DNA from: Natronohydrobacter thiooxidans
GTDB lineage: Bacteria > Pseudomonadota > Alphaproteobacteria > Rhodobacterales > Rhodobacteraceae
Length of the DNA stretch: 64,000 bases
Assembly (NCBI RefSeq): GCF_001884735.1
Contig: NZ_MJAP01000003.1
Location: 558,001 to 622,000 of the forward strand
Direction of reading: 5' to 3'
Position numbers and translations under genes: made by a program. The notes beneath the pieces are model-generated. The model was not told the origin of the DNA, searched no databases, and saw nothing but the letters and a program-made list of their open reading frames with translations. Positions 8,582-17,691 of this stretch are shown piece by piece; position 1 is the stretch's first letter; each line of letters begins with the position of its first letter.

Positions 8582-9579
8582 AGCGCCTCTGCCTTGACAG
8601 CAGAATGCACCGCATCCACGCGCACTGCGCCAAGGGCTTCTTCCGTGATGCCCGTTTCCTGCCCGGTCACCCGCTCGACCGCGTGCACAAGGCTCAGGGC
8701 GTCCAGCCCGTAATAGCGCATCAGATAGGGCCTTGAGCCACCATGTGCATAGGTATCCTGAAGCCCCAGCCGCACCAGCTTGCGGGCGAGACCCGCCTCG
8801 GCCAGAGCCTCGGCCACCATCGAGCCGATCCCCCCCGCCACGAGATGGTTTTCCAGCGTCACCACGCCATGCCGGACAGAGGCCGCATGTTCCACGATCT
8901 GCGCCGCGTCAAAGGGTTTGAGCGTGTTCAGATGCAGGTGCCGCACCGCCACTCCTGCTGCGTCAAGTGCTGCGCGTGCGCGCATTGCTTCCTCGGTTGC
9001 TATGCCCGCCGTCACGACCAGAACATCATCCCCCTCGGCCAGCACCCGCATCTGGCCGATGCGCAGAGGGGTGTCGAACAGCCTTGGCACAGAGCCGCGC
9101 AGGATCCGGCAATAAACCGGACCATCGACCGTATCAGCCTCGGCGACGATGCTTTCCACCTCGGTCGCATCCCCCGCTTCCAGCACGGTCATGTTCGGGA
9201 TTGTCCGCATGACCGAGATATCCTCGATCGCCTGATGGGTCATCCCGCCCGGTGTGGTGACGCCCGGCAGAAACCCCATCAGACGCACCTTGCGGCGCGG
9301 ATAGGCAATGGAGGCCATCAACTGATCGTAGGGCCTGCGATAGAGAAACACCCCAAAACTGTGGATAAAGGGCCGGAACCCTGCCAGCCCCAGCCCGCCC
9401 GCAAAAGACAGCATGTTCTGCTCGGCCATACCCAGTGACAGGAACTGATCGGGGTGGCGGTCGCGGAACCCATCAATCTCGCAACTCGAAGTCAGATCGG
9501 CGGACAGGCACAGCACTTCCGGGTGCTGGACAGCATAGGCCTCGAAGGCCGATGCGTAGGGGCGGTTAACCATTTCCAT
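8578..9579 (-). CDS. Transketolase, C-terminal half (split enzyme)
   Basis: A 333-residue protein carrying the pyrimidine-binding and C-terminal transketolase domains. GMAEQN (50-55) contains the catalytic Glu that activates thiamine diphosphate. The start is ATG 9579 with GGAGG about nine bases ahead; an ATG two codons later (9573) is possible. One base separates it from the N-half gene, and its stop overlaps the RuBisCO-like start. Split transketolases move a two-carbon ketol unit. Some act on unusual sugars, for example apulose-4-phosphate, so a dedicated catabolic role is likely here. The actual substrate cannot be told from sequence. Confidence 0.9.
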   Translation of the reverse strand: MEMVNRPYASAFEAYAVQHPEVLCLSADLTSSCEIDGFRDRHPDQFLSLGMAEQNMLSFAGGLGLAGFRPFIHSFGVFLYRRPYDQLMASIAYPRRKVRLMGFLPGVTTPGGMTHQAIEDISVMRTIPNMTVLEAGDATEVESIVAEADTVDGPVYCRILRGSVPRLFDTPLRIGQMRVLAEGDDVLVVTAGIATEEAMRARAALDAAGVAVRHLHLNTLKPFDAAQIVEHAASVRHGVVTLENHLVAGGIGSMVAEALAEAGLARKLVRLGLQDTYAHGGSRPYLMRYYGLDALSLVHAVERVTGQETGITEEALGAVRVDAVHSAVKAEAL

Positions 9580-9580
9580 C

Positions 9581-10510
9581 TCAGTGATCCTCCAGCACGA
9601 TGGGATCAATCCCCAGCTCTTGCGCAATCGCGATATTCATTTCGTCGCGTTCCTGAGCGGTTTTGAAGCGCACATAATGCAGGCGCGGGAATCGGCGCAT
9701 CAGGAAGTCCATCCCCTTGGTGGGCGAGGAATGAGCAAGAATGATCAGCGGCTGGCCGTCATGCGGCGTGGCGCGGGCCTGCCGCAATGCGTTCAGGTCA
9801 TGCGCATCGACCTCGGCCACGACAGCGCCGAAATTGCGCAGCTTGGTGGCAATATCGCCCACCTTCATGACATCATCCATCGCGCCGTCGCATTGCTGGC
9901 GATTGACATCCATCAGCGCCCAGAGATTGCCGATCTCATGATGTGCGGCGGCCTGCACGGCTTCCCATGTCTGACCTTCCTGCACTTCGCCATCCGACAT
10001 GAAAACACAGACCTCGCCGGGCTCGCCGCGCCGCTTGCGCCCCCATGCAAGACCCGCTGCCGTGGACAGCCCGATGCCAAGGGTGCCGTTATGCACTTCC
10101 ATGCCGGGGCTGTGCTCTGCCCCGATCATTTCGACCGAAGACCCATCCTGATTGAACATCTCCAGCCCTTCGGGGGCCATGCGGCCAACCTCGATCAGGC
10201 AAGCATAGGCCACCAGCGCGTAATGCGCGGGCGCAATGAACAGACGATCATATTCAGGTGCGGCGGGGCCGTTATATCCTGCACCTGTCACATAGTCAGG
10301 GTTTTGTGCCGACGGCACGCCCCCGAAGGGCGGTGGGATCATCGGCATGGTTGAGGGCCCAAGCGTCAGCGCCTCGTTATAGAGAAATGCAAGCTGCTCG
10401 GCGGCGGAACAGGCTTGCGACAGATAACCGCCATTGTTGCGCATGGTATGTTCAAACACGCGGCGGCGAATAGCCAAGGCGATATCCTCGCTTCTGGGGG
10501 CGTTGCGCAT
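9581..10510 (-). CDS. Transketolase, N-terminal half (split enzyme)
   Basis: A 309-residue thiamine-diphosphate-binding half. The cofactor motif runs from SDGEVQEGQ (172-180) to DVN (201-203); the usual GDG is SDG. HSPGMEVHNGTLGIGLS resembles the substrate- and cofactor-contacting loop of transketolases. The start is ATG 10510 behind AAGGA, eight bases away. It is the first gene of a three-gene operon (N-half, C-half, RuBisCO-like). The operator-like repeat at 10556-10583 lies 46 bp upstream and links the operon to the mtnK module. Confidence 0.9.
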   Translation of the reverse strand: MRNAPRSEDIALAIRRRVFEHTMRNNGGYLSQACSAAEQLAFLYNEALTLGPSTMPMIPPPFGGVPSAQNPDYVTGAGYNGPAAPEYDRLFIAPAHYALVAYACLIEVGRMAPEGLEMFNQDGSSVEMIGAEHSPGMEVHNGTLGIGLSTAAGLAWGRKRRGEPGEVCVFMSDGEVQEGQTWEAVQAAAHHEIGNLWALMDVNRQQCDGAMDDVMKVGDIATKLRNFGAVVAEVDAHDLNALRQARATPHDGQPLIILAHSSPTKGMDFLMRRFPRLHYVRFKTAQERDEMNIAIAQELGIDPIVLEDH

Positions 10511-10813
10511 CGTCGATTCCTTACTGCTTTTCATTGGAGATAACTACGAACATAAACAAAAGTCAATTAGTACTGTCATTTGTAAATAATCAAGCTGCAG
10601 AGGTGCCCGTCATTGTCCATGGCGGCCGATCACGCGCGCAACAGGCTGTGAATGCAATGCCACGGCTTCGCAGCCCGCTCGCCAGGGTTGCAGGCACCGC
10701 TTTGGTGCAGGTGGCAAAGCCGCCCTCTCTCAACTGCAATGTGTTCATCTCGGCTCTTGGCGGCTTGACGAGGCTTCGATAGAAAGGCCATCCGACGAGC
10801 AGGAGAGCCCCCT
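10511..10813. other. Intergenic region upstream of tex
   Basis: About 300 bp between the divergent transketolase N-half gene and tex. Apart from the operator-like repeat at 10556-10583 and the tex ribosome site (AGGAGAG at 10801) I see nothing I can name. A short reverse reading frame near 10620-10750 resembles no family I recognise. Confidence 0.5.
10556..10583. promoter_or_regulatory. Operator-like repeat upstream of the transketolase/RuBisCO-like operon
   Basis: ACAAAAGTCA (10556-10565) and TGTCATTTGT (10574-10583) form an inverted repeat with two mismatches around an 8-base spacer. The core resembles the mtnK-side operator at 1877-1912 (CAAA-GTCAA, a tagta-like centre, then a TTTG arm). 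This suggests co-regulation by the SorC protein. Confidence 0.5.
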
Positions 10814-13123
10814 TTGAACCAGACCGCCGAGCGCATCGCCCGCACTATTGCCACCGAGATTTCCGCAAGCGAACGGCAGGTCGCCGCCGCAGTCGCGCTT
10901 CTCGACGACGGGGCCACGGTGCCCTTCATCGCGCGCTACCGGAAGGAAGCCACGGGCGGTCTTGACGACACGCAACTCAGGACGCTCAGCGACCGGCTGG
11001 GCTATCTGCGCGACATGGAGAAGCGCCGGGCTGCGATCATCGAGTCGATCCGCGGACAGGGCAAACTTACCGACGATCTCGCCCGCAGCATCGCTCAGGC
11101 CGAAACCAAGGCCGCGCTCGAAGACATCTATCTGCCTTTCAAGCCGAAGCGCCGCACCAAGGCGATGATCGCCCGTGAAAACGGGCTGGAGCCGCTCTTG
11201 CGTGCGATCGAGGCGGACCGGCAGGCCGACCCCGCGACGCTGGCTGCGGGCTATGTGTCCGGGCCGGTCGAAACCGCCGCCGCCGCGCTCGACGGGGCGC
11301 GCGATATCCTCACCGAGGAATTGTCGGAGAACGCCGCACTACTGGGGCGGCTGCGCGAATTCATGCAGTCCGAGGCCCGGATCACGGCGCGCGTGGTGCC
11401 CGGCAAGGAAGAGGCGGGTGCGAAATTCTCGGATTATTTCGACCATAGCGAGGCATGGGCCACGATCCCGTCGCATCGGGCGCTTGCGATTCTGCGGGCG
11501 GGGAAAGAAGAGATCGTCACGATTGATATCGCCCCTCCGCCCGAAACCGGCGCGGCGCGCGCCGTCGGGATCATCTGCAGCGCGATCGGTATTTCAGCAG
11601 ACGGTCCGGGCGACCGCTGGCTGCGCGAGGCGGCGTCCTGGACCTGGCGGGTGAAACTGTCGCTCACAATGTATGTCGATCTTCTGAGCGAGCTACGACG
11701 CCGCGCGCATGAAGAGGCCATCGCAGTCTTCGCCCGCAACCTTCGCGACCTTTTGCTGGCGGCTCCGGCAGGCAACAAGCCGACGCTGGGGCTCGATCCG
11801 GGCATCCGCACCGGTGTAAAAGCGGCGGTGGTCGATGCGACCGGTAAGCTTGTGGAGACGGCGACGCTCTATCCTTTCCAGCCGAAGATGGACCTGCGCG
11901 GGGCACAAGCCTGGATCGCGGCGGCAGTGAAGCGTCACGGCATCGAACTCATCGCCATCGGCAATGGCACCGCCAGCCGCGAGACCGAGCGCATGGTGGC
12001 CGAAGCGCTCAAGCTGATCGAGGGCCGCAAACCCACCAAAGTCGTGGTCTCAGAGGCCGGGGCCAGCGTCTATTCCGCCTCGGAACTGGCGGCGCGCGAA
12101 TTTCCCGATCTCGATGTAAGCCTGCGGGGTGCGGTCAGCATCGCCCGCCGCCTGCAGGATCCGCTGGCAGAGTTGGTCAAAGTGCCGCCCGAGAGTATCG
12201 GCGTCGGTCAGTACCAGCACGATGTCGACCAGCGCCGCCTGACGCAGGCGCTTGAGGCTGTGGTCGAGGATGCGGTGAATGCCGTGGGGGTCGATCTTAA
12301 CATGGCCTCTGCGCCGCTTCTGTCGCATATCGCCGGTCTCAGCCCTTCGGTCGCCGCGTCCATCGTCACCCATCGCGATGCGCATGGGGCTTTCCCCTCG
12401 CGCAAAGCGCTGCTCAAGGTCTCTGGACTGGGACCGCGGGCTTTCGAGCAATGCGCGGGGTTCCTGCGCATTCGGGACGGTGAAGAGCCGCTCGACGCGT
12501 CCTCGGTTCACCCGGAAGCCTATGATGTGGCGCGACGCATCGTCGATGCCTGCGGGCGCGATATCCGCGACATCATGGGCCGTCCCGAGGCGCTGCGCGC
12601 GCTGAATGCTCAGGATTTCGTCGATGACCGGTTCGGACTGCCAACTGTGCGCGACATTCTCGGCGAACTCGGCAAGCCCGGACGCGACCCGAGGCCCGGA
12701 TTCCAGACGGCGGCCTTTGCCGATGGGGTCGAGGATATCAGGGATCTCAAGCCCGGCATGCTGCTCGAAGGCACTGTGACCAATGTCGCGGCCTTCGGGG
12801 CTTTTGTGGATATCGGCGTACATCAGGACGGGCTGGTGCATGTGAGCCAGCTTGCGGATCGTTTTGTGAAGGATCCCCATGAGGTGGTGAAGGCCGGAGA
12901 TGTGGTGCGCGTGCGCGTCACAGAGGTTGATATCGCCCGCAAGCGCATCGGGCTTAGTATGCGCAAGGATGGGGGCGGCAGTCCGGCTGCAGACCGGAAA
13001 TCCATATCGCATGGAGCGGCGAAGAGGTCCCAGACTAAACCCGCGAACGGCACTCCGTCCGGAAAATCCCCCTCCAAAGGCGCTCTGGGTGAGGCGCTGC
13101 TGGCGGCAATGAAGCGTGAATGA
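10814..13123 (+). CDS. tex: Tex-family RNA-binding transcriptional accessory protein
   Basis: A 769-residue cytoplasmic protein, close to the normal Tex length. In order: the Tex N-terminal helical region (PFIARYRKEATGGLDD near residue 35), a YqgF/RNase H-like domain (LGLDPGIRTGVKAAVVD near 325), helix-hairpin-helix repeats (about 480-560) and an S1 RNA-binding domain (GTVTNVAAFGAFVDIGVHQD near 655). A lysine- and serine-rich tail follows. Tex is a conserved housekeeping protein acting on nucleic acid. It starts with TTG 10814 behind AGGAGAG. It has no obvious link to the catabolic modules on either side. Confidence 0.95.
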   Translation: MNQTAERIARTIATEISASERQVAAAVALLDDGATVPFIARYRKEATGGLDDTQLRTLSDRLGYLRDMEKRRAAIIESIRGQGKLTDDLARSIAQAETKAALEDIYLPFKPKRRTKAMIARENGLEPLLRAIEADRQADPATLAAGYVSGPVETAAAALDGARDILTEELSENAALLGRLREFMQSEARITARVVPGKEEAGAKFSDYFDHSEAWATIPSHRALAILRAGKEEIVTIDIAPPPETGAARAVGIICSAIGISADGPGDRWLREAASWTWRVKLSLTMYVDLLSELRRRAHEEAIAVFARNLRDLLLAAPAGNKPTLGLDPGIRTGVKAAVVDATGKLVETATLYPFQPKMDLRGAQAWIAAAVKRHGIELIAIGNGTASRETERMVAEALKLIEGRKPTKVVVSEAGASVYSASELAAREFPDLDVSLRGAVSIARRLQDPLAELVKVPPESIGVGQYQHDVDQRRLTQALEAVVEDAVNAVGVDLNMASAPLLSHIAGLSPSVAASIVTHRDAHGAFPSRKALLKVSGLGPRAFEQCAGFLRIRDGEEPLDASSVHPEAYDVARRIVDACGRDIRDIMGRPEALRALNAQDFVDDRFGLPTVRDILGELGKPGRDPRPGFQTAAFADGVEDIRDLKPGMLLEGTVTNVAAFGAFVDIGVHQDGLVHVSQLADRFVKDPHEVVKAGDVVRVRVTEVDIARKRIGLSMRKDGGGSPAADRKSISHGAAKRSQTKPANGTPSGKSPSKGALGEALLAAMKRE

Positions 13124-13171
13124 GTTCCATCTCGCCCCACTCCATCACAGACCGGGATCAAACCCCTGGCT

Positions 13172-14209
13172 TCATCTGGACTCACGGCGAGGATCGCTCT
13201 CGCCTTCGATCAGTTCAATGGGCCAGACACGCGACCCCGGCGGAGGTGCGATCCTTTCCTTGTAGGCAGGCATGGTCGAGAGCAGCGTCTGGGCCAGCGC
13301 CCTCCCCAAGCCATGAAGGTCGATGCGAAAGCAGGTCAGGGCGGGCGAGATATAGCGTGACTGGGGGCTTTCCCGAAAGCCGATGATGCCCATGTCGCGC
13401 CCGGGCTCGATCCCGCCATCGCGCAAACCGCGATAAAAGCCGACCGAGGTCAATTCGTTGACAAGAACCATGGCGTCGGGTCTGTCCGGTCCGCTCAGGA
13501 GATGCTGGGCCAGTTGGTAACCCCCTCTTTCGTTGGGCGGTGTACGGAAAATATGCCGGTCATCGAGTTCAAGGCCGTTTGCGTGCAGGGCCATGCGCGA
13601 CGATTCAATGAAGATCTTTCCCAGATTGGTATCGTCGGAAGCCGACGAGATCGCTATTTTCCGATAGCCGCGATCAACCAGACGTGCGACTGCGCTCTTG
13701 GCAAATCCCTCAAAGTCGAGATCGAACCAGGGTTGCCCGAGGTCGGTCTCACTGCGACCAAGGGCTATGAACGGGATCTTGCGCTTGACCAGAAAGTCGA
13801 TGCGGCCGTCATGTATTCTGGTGCCGGATATGATCAGGGCATCGGCAAAGCCGCGCGCGACCGTGCGCCGCAGGTATTCCTCGCGATCCTGATCTGCCGC
13901 GCATAACAGGACCACCAGGTCGAGCCCGTGCTGGGACAGCACCGTCTGCACGCCATCAAAGACGCTCATGAAGAACGTGTCGCCATCGCCGGTGATCTCG
14001 GCGCCGGTCTGCATCATGAAGCCGATGACGCCCGTTGATCCTTTGCGCAGCGCACGACCGGCCTGATTCGGTGCATATCCAAGTTCGTCTGCGGCCTTGA
14101 GAACGCGCTGGCGCGTCTCTTCATTGACGTCCGGTCGCCCGTTCAAAGCGCGTGAGACCGTCCCGATCGAGATATCGAGATGTTTCGCCAAACCCTTGAT
14201 GCTGACCAT
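13172..14209 (-). CDS. LacI-family transcriptional regulator of the adjacent sugar operon
   Basis: A 345-residue repressor. The N-terminal helix-turn-helix (IKGLAKHLDISIGTVSRALNG) is followed by a periplasmic-binding-protein-like effector domain. The start is ATG 14209 behind GGAAGAG; a reading frame open to 14275 would run into the operator. It is divergent from the dehydrogenase/ABC operon starting at 14370. Two LacI-type operators sit between them, so it most likely represses that operon and itself until a sugar binds. Confidence 0.92.
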   Translation of the reverse strand: MVSIKGLAKHLDISIGTVSRALNGRPDVNEETRQRVLKAADELGYAPNQAGRALRKGSTGVIGFMMQTGAEITGDGDTFFMSVFDGVQTVLSQHGLDLVVLLCAADQDREEYLRRTVARGFADALIISGTRIHDGRIDFLVKRKIPFIALGRSETDLGQPWFDLDFEGFAKSAVARLVDRGYRKIAISSASDDTNLGKIFIESSRMALHANGLELDDRHIFRTPPNERGGYQLAQHLLSGPDRPDAMVLVNELTSVGFYRGLRDGGIEPGRDMGIIGFRESPQSRYISPALTCFRIDLHGLGRALAQTLLSTMPAYKERIAPPPGSRVWPIELIEGESDPRRESR

Positions 14210-14244
14210 AAAACTCTTCCGTGGTGTCGCGCTGAGATGAAGTC

Positions 14245-14262
14245 TTCGTAATCGTTTACGAA
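14245..14262. promoter_or_regulatory. LacI-type operator O1
   Basis: TTCGTAATCGTTTACGAA is an 18-base near-perfect palindrome with the central CG typical of LacI-family sites. It lies just upstream of a TTGACA box (14269-14274) and 36 bp from the lacI-type start codon. Confidence 0.7.
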
Positions 14263-14268
14263 AGTCTA

Positions 14269-14298
14269 TTGACACAATAGCAACTCGATGACTAGTCT
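14269..14298 (+). promoter_or_regulatory. Probable promoter of the Gfo/Idh-ABC operon
   Basis: TTGACA at 14269-14274 is a perfect -35 box. A weak -10 candidate, TAGTCT, lies at 14293-14298 with an 18-base spacer. The promoter is bracketed by operators at 14245-14262 and 14299-14312, a geometry that allows tight repression. Confidence 0.5.
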
Positions 14299-14312
14299 CG
14301 TAAACGTTTACG
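14299..14312. promoter_or_regulatory. LacI-type operator O2
   Basis: CGTAAACGTTTACG is a perfect 14-base palindrome sharing the GTAAACG/CGTTTAC arms with O1. It sits directly after the predicted -10 region, where a bound repressor would block initiation. Confidence 0.75.
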
Positions 14313-14369
14313 GGCTTCGGTCATTTTGACGCGCAACAAAGCCCGGGGAGGAACAGTGGAGGAGATTTC

Positions 14370-15410
14370 GTGACATATTCGGCCGTTTTGGCCGGGTGCG
14401 GAGCTATGTCCAAGGGCTGGCTCGATGCGCTTTCGCGCGTCCCGCAACTGGCGGAAAAGATCAAGATCGTGGGCTTGATGGACATCGATCCGGAACTCGC
14501 CAAAGCGCGCGGTGCCGAGTTTGGATTGTCCGCCACATTCCATTGCGATCTCGCAGAGGCTCTGGCGACCCACAAGCCCGATTTCGTTTTCGACGTCGTG
14601 CCGCCATCGGCCCGCAAAACTGTTGTGTTGACGGCATTGGCCAATGGGTGTCACGTCCTGAGCGAGAAGCCGATGGCAGCCAGCCTGTCCGACGCCCGCG
14701 AAATGCTTGACGCTGCCCGCAATGCCGGACGCCTGCACGCCATTGTACAGAACCGGCGATACATCGAAGGCGTGCGCCGGATCAGGGCGTTCCTTGAAAG
14801 TGGTGCTATCGGCAAATTGACAAGCATGCACTGCGACTTCTTTCTCGCGCCTCATTTCGGCGGGTTCCGGGAGCAAATGGAGCATGTGCTGCTACTGGAC
14901 ATGGCCATCCACACTTTCGATGCCGCGCGCTTCATGTCGGGCACCCGCCCGCTTGCTGTCTATTGTCACGAGAGCAATCCGGACGGCTCGTGGTTTGCGC
15001 ATGGCGCTTCGGCCAATGCAATCTTCGAGATGTCGGATGGCGTGACCTTCACCTATCGCGGCTCCTGGTGCGCGGATGGCGCACCGACAAGCTGGGAGAG
15101 CCAGTGGCGACTTGTCTGCACCGATGGCTCGCTGATCTGGGACGGCGAGGACAAGTACGACGCGCGGGCACGAGCGAGCGAAGGCAAATTCATCAATGAT
15201 CTCAAACCGGTCGCTGTGCCCGCGCTGGACACCTCCGGCACAACCGACGGGCATGCCAGCGTCTTGCTCGATTTCCTCAAAGCCGTCGAAACGCAGTCCA
15301 TCCCCGAAACCGATGGCAGCGACAACATCAAGAGCCTGGCGATGGTTTTCGGCGCCATCGAAAGCGCCCGCACCCATACCCGCACCCTAATCAATCTGGA
15401 AGTCAACTGA
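14370..15410 (+). CDS. Gfo/Idh/MocA-family oxidoreductase
   Basis: A 346-residue NAD(P)-dependent sugar dehydrogenase. The Rossmann glycine motif AGCGAMSKGW is at the N-terminus, and the family lysine motif SEKPMAAS lies near residue 97. It starts with GTG behind GGAGGAG. It is the first gene of a six-gene operon (dehydrogenase, TIM-barrel isomerase, binding protein, two permeases, ATPase). Pairs of Gfo/Idh/MocA dehydrogenase and TIM-barrel isomerase often oxidise and epimerise sugars or glycosides through a keto intermediate. The substrate is not identifiable from sequence. Confidence 0.9.
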   Translation: MTYSAVLAGCGAMSKGWLDALSRVPQLAEKIKIVGLMDIDPELAKARGAEFGLSATFHCDLAEALATHKPDFVFDVVPPSARKTVVLTALANGCHVLSEKPMAASLSDAREMLDAARNAGRLHAIVQNRRYIEGVRRIRAFLESGAIGKLTSMHCDFFLAPHFGGFREQMEHVLLLDMAIHTFDAARFMSGTRPLAVYCHESNPDGSWFAHGASANAIFEMSDGVTFTYRGSWCADGAPTSWESQWRLVCTDGSLIWDGEDKYDARARASEGKFINDLKPVAVPALDTSGTTDGHASVLLDFLKAVETQSIPETDGSDNIKSLAMVFGAIESARTHTRTLINLEVN

Positions 15411-15412
15411 TC

Positions 15413-16321
15413 ATGCCCAAGAGCAACACCACAAATTCCATCCGGATCGGCACGATGGTCAGCGCCAGTGCCGGAAAAGCGGCCAGTACAATCGGCAAGA
15501 TCGCCGATCTGGGCTTTGAGAGTTTCGAGCCGTTTTTCTGGCAGACCACCAATGGTCAGGATCTCTCCGAGCTGGGCAAGCGCTGCCGGGAGGCCATCGG
15601 CGATCGCGACATCACGATCTCGACCATCGGCATGTTCGGCAATCCGCTGGAGGATCAGCCGATGGATCGCGAGACCCTCGAAGGCTGGAAACAGTGCATC
15701 GACAACGCGCATCATTTCGGCGCGACCTGCGTCGCGGGATTTACCGGGCGTGTGCGGGGAAAGCCGATCGAGGATAGCCTGCCCCGTTATCGCGAGGTCT
15801 GGGCCGAACTGGCAAAGCGTGCCGCCGACAAGGGCGTCCGTATTGCCTTCGAGAACTGCGCGATGGATGGCAATTGGCAGACCGGTGACTGGAACATCGC
15901 CCATAATCCGGATGCCTGGGAGTTGATCTTCAACGAGACGCCGGACGAGCATATCGGGCTCGAATGGGAGCCCTGCCATCAGATGGTCTACCTGATCGAT
16001 CCCCTGCCCCAGATCCGCAAATGGGCACATAAGATTTTCCATGTGCATGGCAAGGACGCAACGATCCGATGGGACGTGATCCGCGAGCACGGCATTTTCG
16101 GCAAGCATCCCTTTGTCTTCATGCGCACGCCGGGTTTTGGCGACAGCAACTGGACCGACATCATTTCGGAACTGCGCCTGGCCGGCTGGTCCGGTTCCAT
16201 CGATATCGAGGGCTGGCACGACCCGGTATACCGCGGCGCGCTCGAAATGACCGGACAGGTTCACGCGCTCAATCATCTCAAACAGGCCAGAGGAGGCGAT
16301 TTCATCGTCGATCCGACCTGA
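15413..16321 (+). CDS. Sugar phosphate isomerase/epimerase family protein (TIM barrel)
   Basis: A 302-residue protein of the xylose-isomerase-like/AP-endonuclease-2 fold. Metal-ligand type residues are visible in [24 protein letters not shown] and [10 protein letters not shown], matching the Glu/Asp/His/Glu ligand pattern of this superfamily. It begins two bases after the dehydrogenase gene. It probably isomerises the keto-sugar made by that enzyme, but the substrate is unknown. Confidence 0.87.
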   Translation: MPKSNTTNSIRIGTMVSASAGKAASTIGKIADLGFESFEPFFWQTTNGQDLSELGKRCREAIGDRDITISTIGMFGNPLEDQPMDRETLEGWKQCIDNAHHFGATCVAGFTGRVRGKPIEDSLPRYREVWAELAKRAADKGVRIAFENCAMDGNWQTGDWNIAHNPDAWELIFNETPDEHIGLEWEPCHQMVYLIDPLPQIRKWAHKIFHVHGKDATIRWDVIREHGIFGKHPFVFMRTPGFGDSNWTDIISELRLAGWSGSIDIEGWHDPVYRGALEMTGQVHALNHLKQARGGDFIVDPT

Positions 16322-16392
16322 ATCCTCGTATCCGGTCCGGGAGGAGAATGGGCCGGTGCGGTTGTTTCCGTCTTCAATCACAGGAGGAAATC

Positions 16393-17622
16393 ATGAAGAC
16401 GATCAAGAGCCTAATGGGTAGCGGCACGCTGGCCGTGTCCCTCTTTGCCTTGACGAGCATGGCAAGCGCCCAGCATATCGTGGTGTGGTCGCTCGATAAA
16501 GAGCATCAGCCCGCCTACAATCTGGCGAGAGAGTTTCACGACCTCGACAACGGAATCACCGTCGAATACCGCGAAGTCCACTTTGAGGATGTGGTGAGCG
16601 AATCCATGCGCGCCTTTGCGACCGGACAGGCGCCCGACATCATCGCAATCGACAATCCCGAGCACGCCCTTTTCGCCGCACGCGGTGCGTTCCTCGACAT
16701 TACCGATATGGTGGCGGCGTCCGACGTGATCGATCCCGACAATTATTTCCCCGGCCCGTTGAACTCGGTCAGCTGGGAGGGAAAACTCTACGGCCTTCCA
16801 AAGGCGACGAACACGATCGCTCTCTACTACAACAAGGACATGTTCGCAGCCAAAGGGCTTGATCCCGAGAGCCCGCCAGCGACCTGGGAAGAGCTGGTCG
16901 AGGCGGCGCGCACGCTCAATGACCCGGAAAACAATGTCTATGGCATCGCGTTCTCGGCCCGTGCCAGCGAAGAGGGCACGTTCCAGTTCCTGCCCTGGGC
17001 GCAGATGGCTGGCGGCGGCTACGAGAACCTCAATGCACCCGGCGTTGTCGAAGCACTCGATATCTGGAAATTGTTTATCGATGAACGGCTTGCCTCGCCC
17101 GATACACTGACGCGCGGACAATGGACATCGACCGGCACGTTCAACGCGGGCAATGCCGCCATGGCCATCTCCGGTCCGTGGGAACTCAATCGCATGGTCG
17201 AAGAAGCCCAGTTCGATTGGGGTGTTGCGCTCTTGCCGGTTCCAGGCGAAGACGCCGAGCGCTCCTCGGCCATGGGTGATTTCAACTGGGCGATCTTCTC
17301 GACCAGCAAGAATCCCGAAGCCGCATTCAAGGCGCTCGAATATTTCGCCAGTCAGGATCATCGCCTGTTCCCGGAATGGGGCCAGTTGCCAGCACGTTCG
17401 GACGTGGAACTTCCCGAGACGGGCGAGCCGCTCAAGGACGCTGCTCTCAAGGTGTTCCTCGAACAGCTGCAATACGCGCAGGCCCGTGGCCCGCACCCGG
17501 AATGGCCGCGCATTTCCAAGGCAATTCAGGATGCCATCCAGTCGGCCCTGACCGGTCAGGCCACCACGCAGGCAGCGCTCGATCAGGCCGCTTCCACCAT
17601 TCAGGGAATTCTGGGCAACTAG
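16393..17622 (+). CDS. Sugar ABC transporter substrate-binding protein
   Basis: A 409-residue extracellular solute-binding protein of family 1. The signal peptide ([19 protein letters not shown], cleavage expected after SMASA near residue 25) targets it to the periplasm. The start at 16393 follows AGGAGGAAA. Longer in-frame upstream sequence overlaps the previous gene and is not used. It delivers a sugar or oligosaccharide to the permeases encoded downstream. A strong stem-loop follows the stop codon (17639-17662). Confidence 0.92.
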   Translation: MKTIKSLMGSGTLAVSLFALTSMASAQHIVVWSLDKEHQPAYNLAREFHDLDNGITVEYREVHFEDVVSESMRAFATGQAPDIIAIDNPEHALFAARGAFLDITDMVAASDVIDPDNYFPGPLNSVSWEGKLYGLPKATNTIALYYNKDMFAAKGLDPESPPATWEELVEAARTLNDPENNVYGIAFSARASEEGTFQFLPWAQMAGGGYENLNAPGVVEALDIWKLFIDERLASPDTLTRGQWTSTGTFNAGNAAMAISGPWELNRMVEEAQFDWGVALLPVPGEDAERSSAMGDFNWAIFSTSKNPEAAFKALEYFASQDHRLFPEWGQLPARSDVELPETGEPLKDAALKVFLEQLQYAQARGPHPEWPRISKAIQDAIQSALTGQATTQAALDQAASTIQGILGN

Positions 17623-17638
17623 TTCCTCCCCGCCCAGA

Positions 17639-17662
17639 GGCTGCCCGGGCAACCGGGCAGCC
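17639..17662 (+). promoter_or_regulatory. Intercistronic stem-loop after the binding-protein gene
   Basis: GGCTGCCCGG and CCGGGCAGCC form a perfect 10-bp stem closed by a GCAA tetraloop. It lies between the binding-protein stop and the permease ribosome site. There is no U-run, so it more likely stabilises the upstream mRNA or causes partial termination than ends the operon. Confidence 0.75.
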
Positions 17663-17691
17663 GTCCAGACCGATGCAAAGGAGAGGGTGTG

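Noticed and set aside
10602..10757. A short minus-strand frame of about 50 codons upstream of tex
   Set aside because: No ribosome site, homologue or motif is recognisable; too short to support.
15053..16381. A 442-codon minus-strand frame opposite the dehydrogenase and TIM-barrel genes
   Set aside because: It crosses two supported genes of an operon and has no family features.
16069..16392. N-terminal extension of the binding-protein frame before 16393
   Set aside because: It overlaps the isomerase gene, and the signal peptide and ribosome site place the start at 16393.
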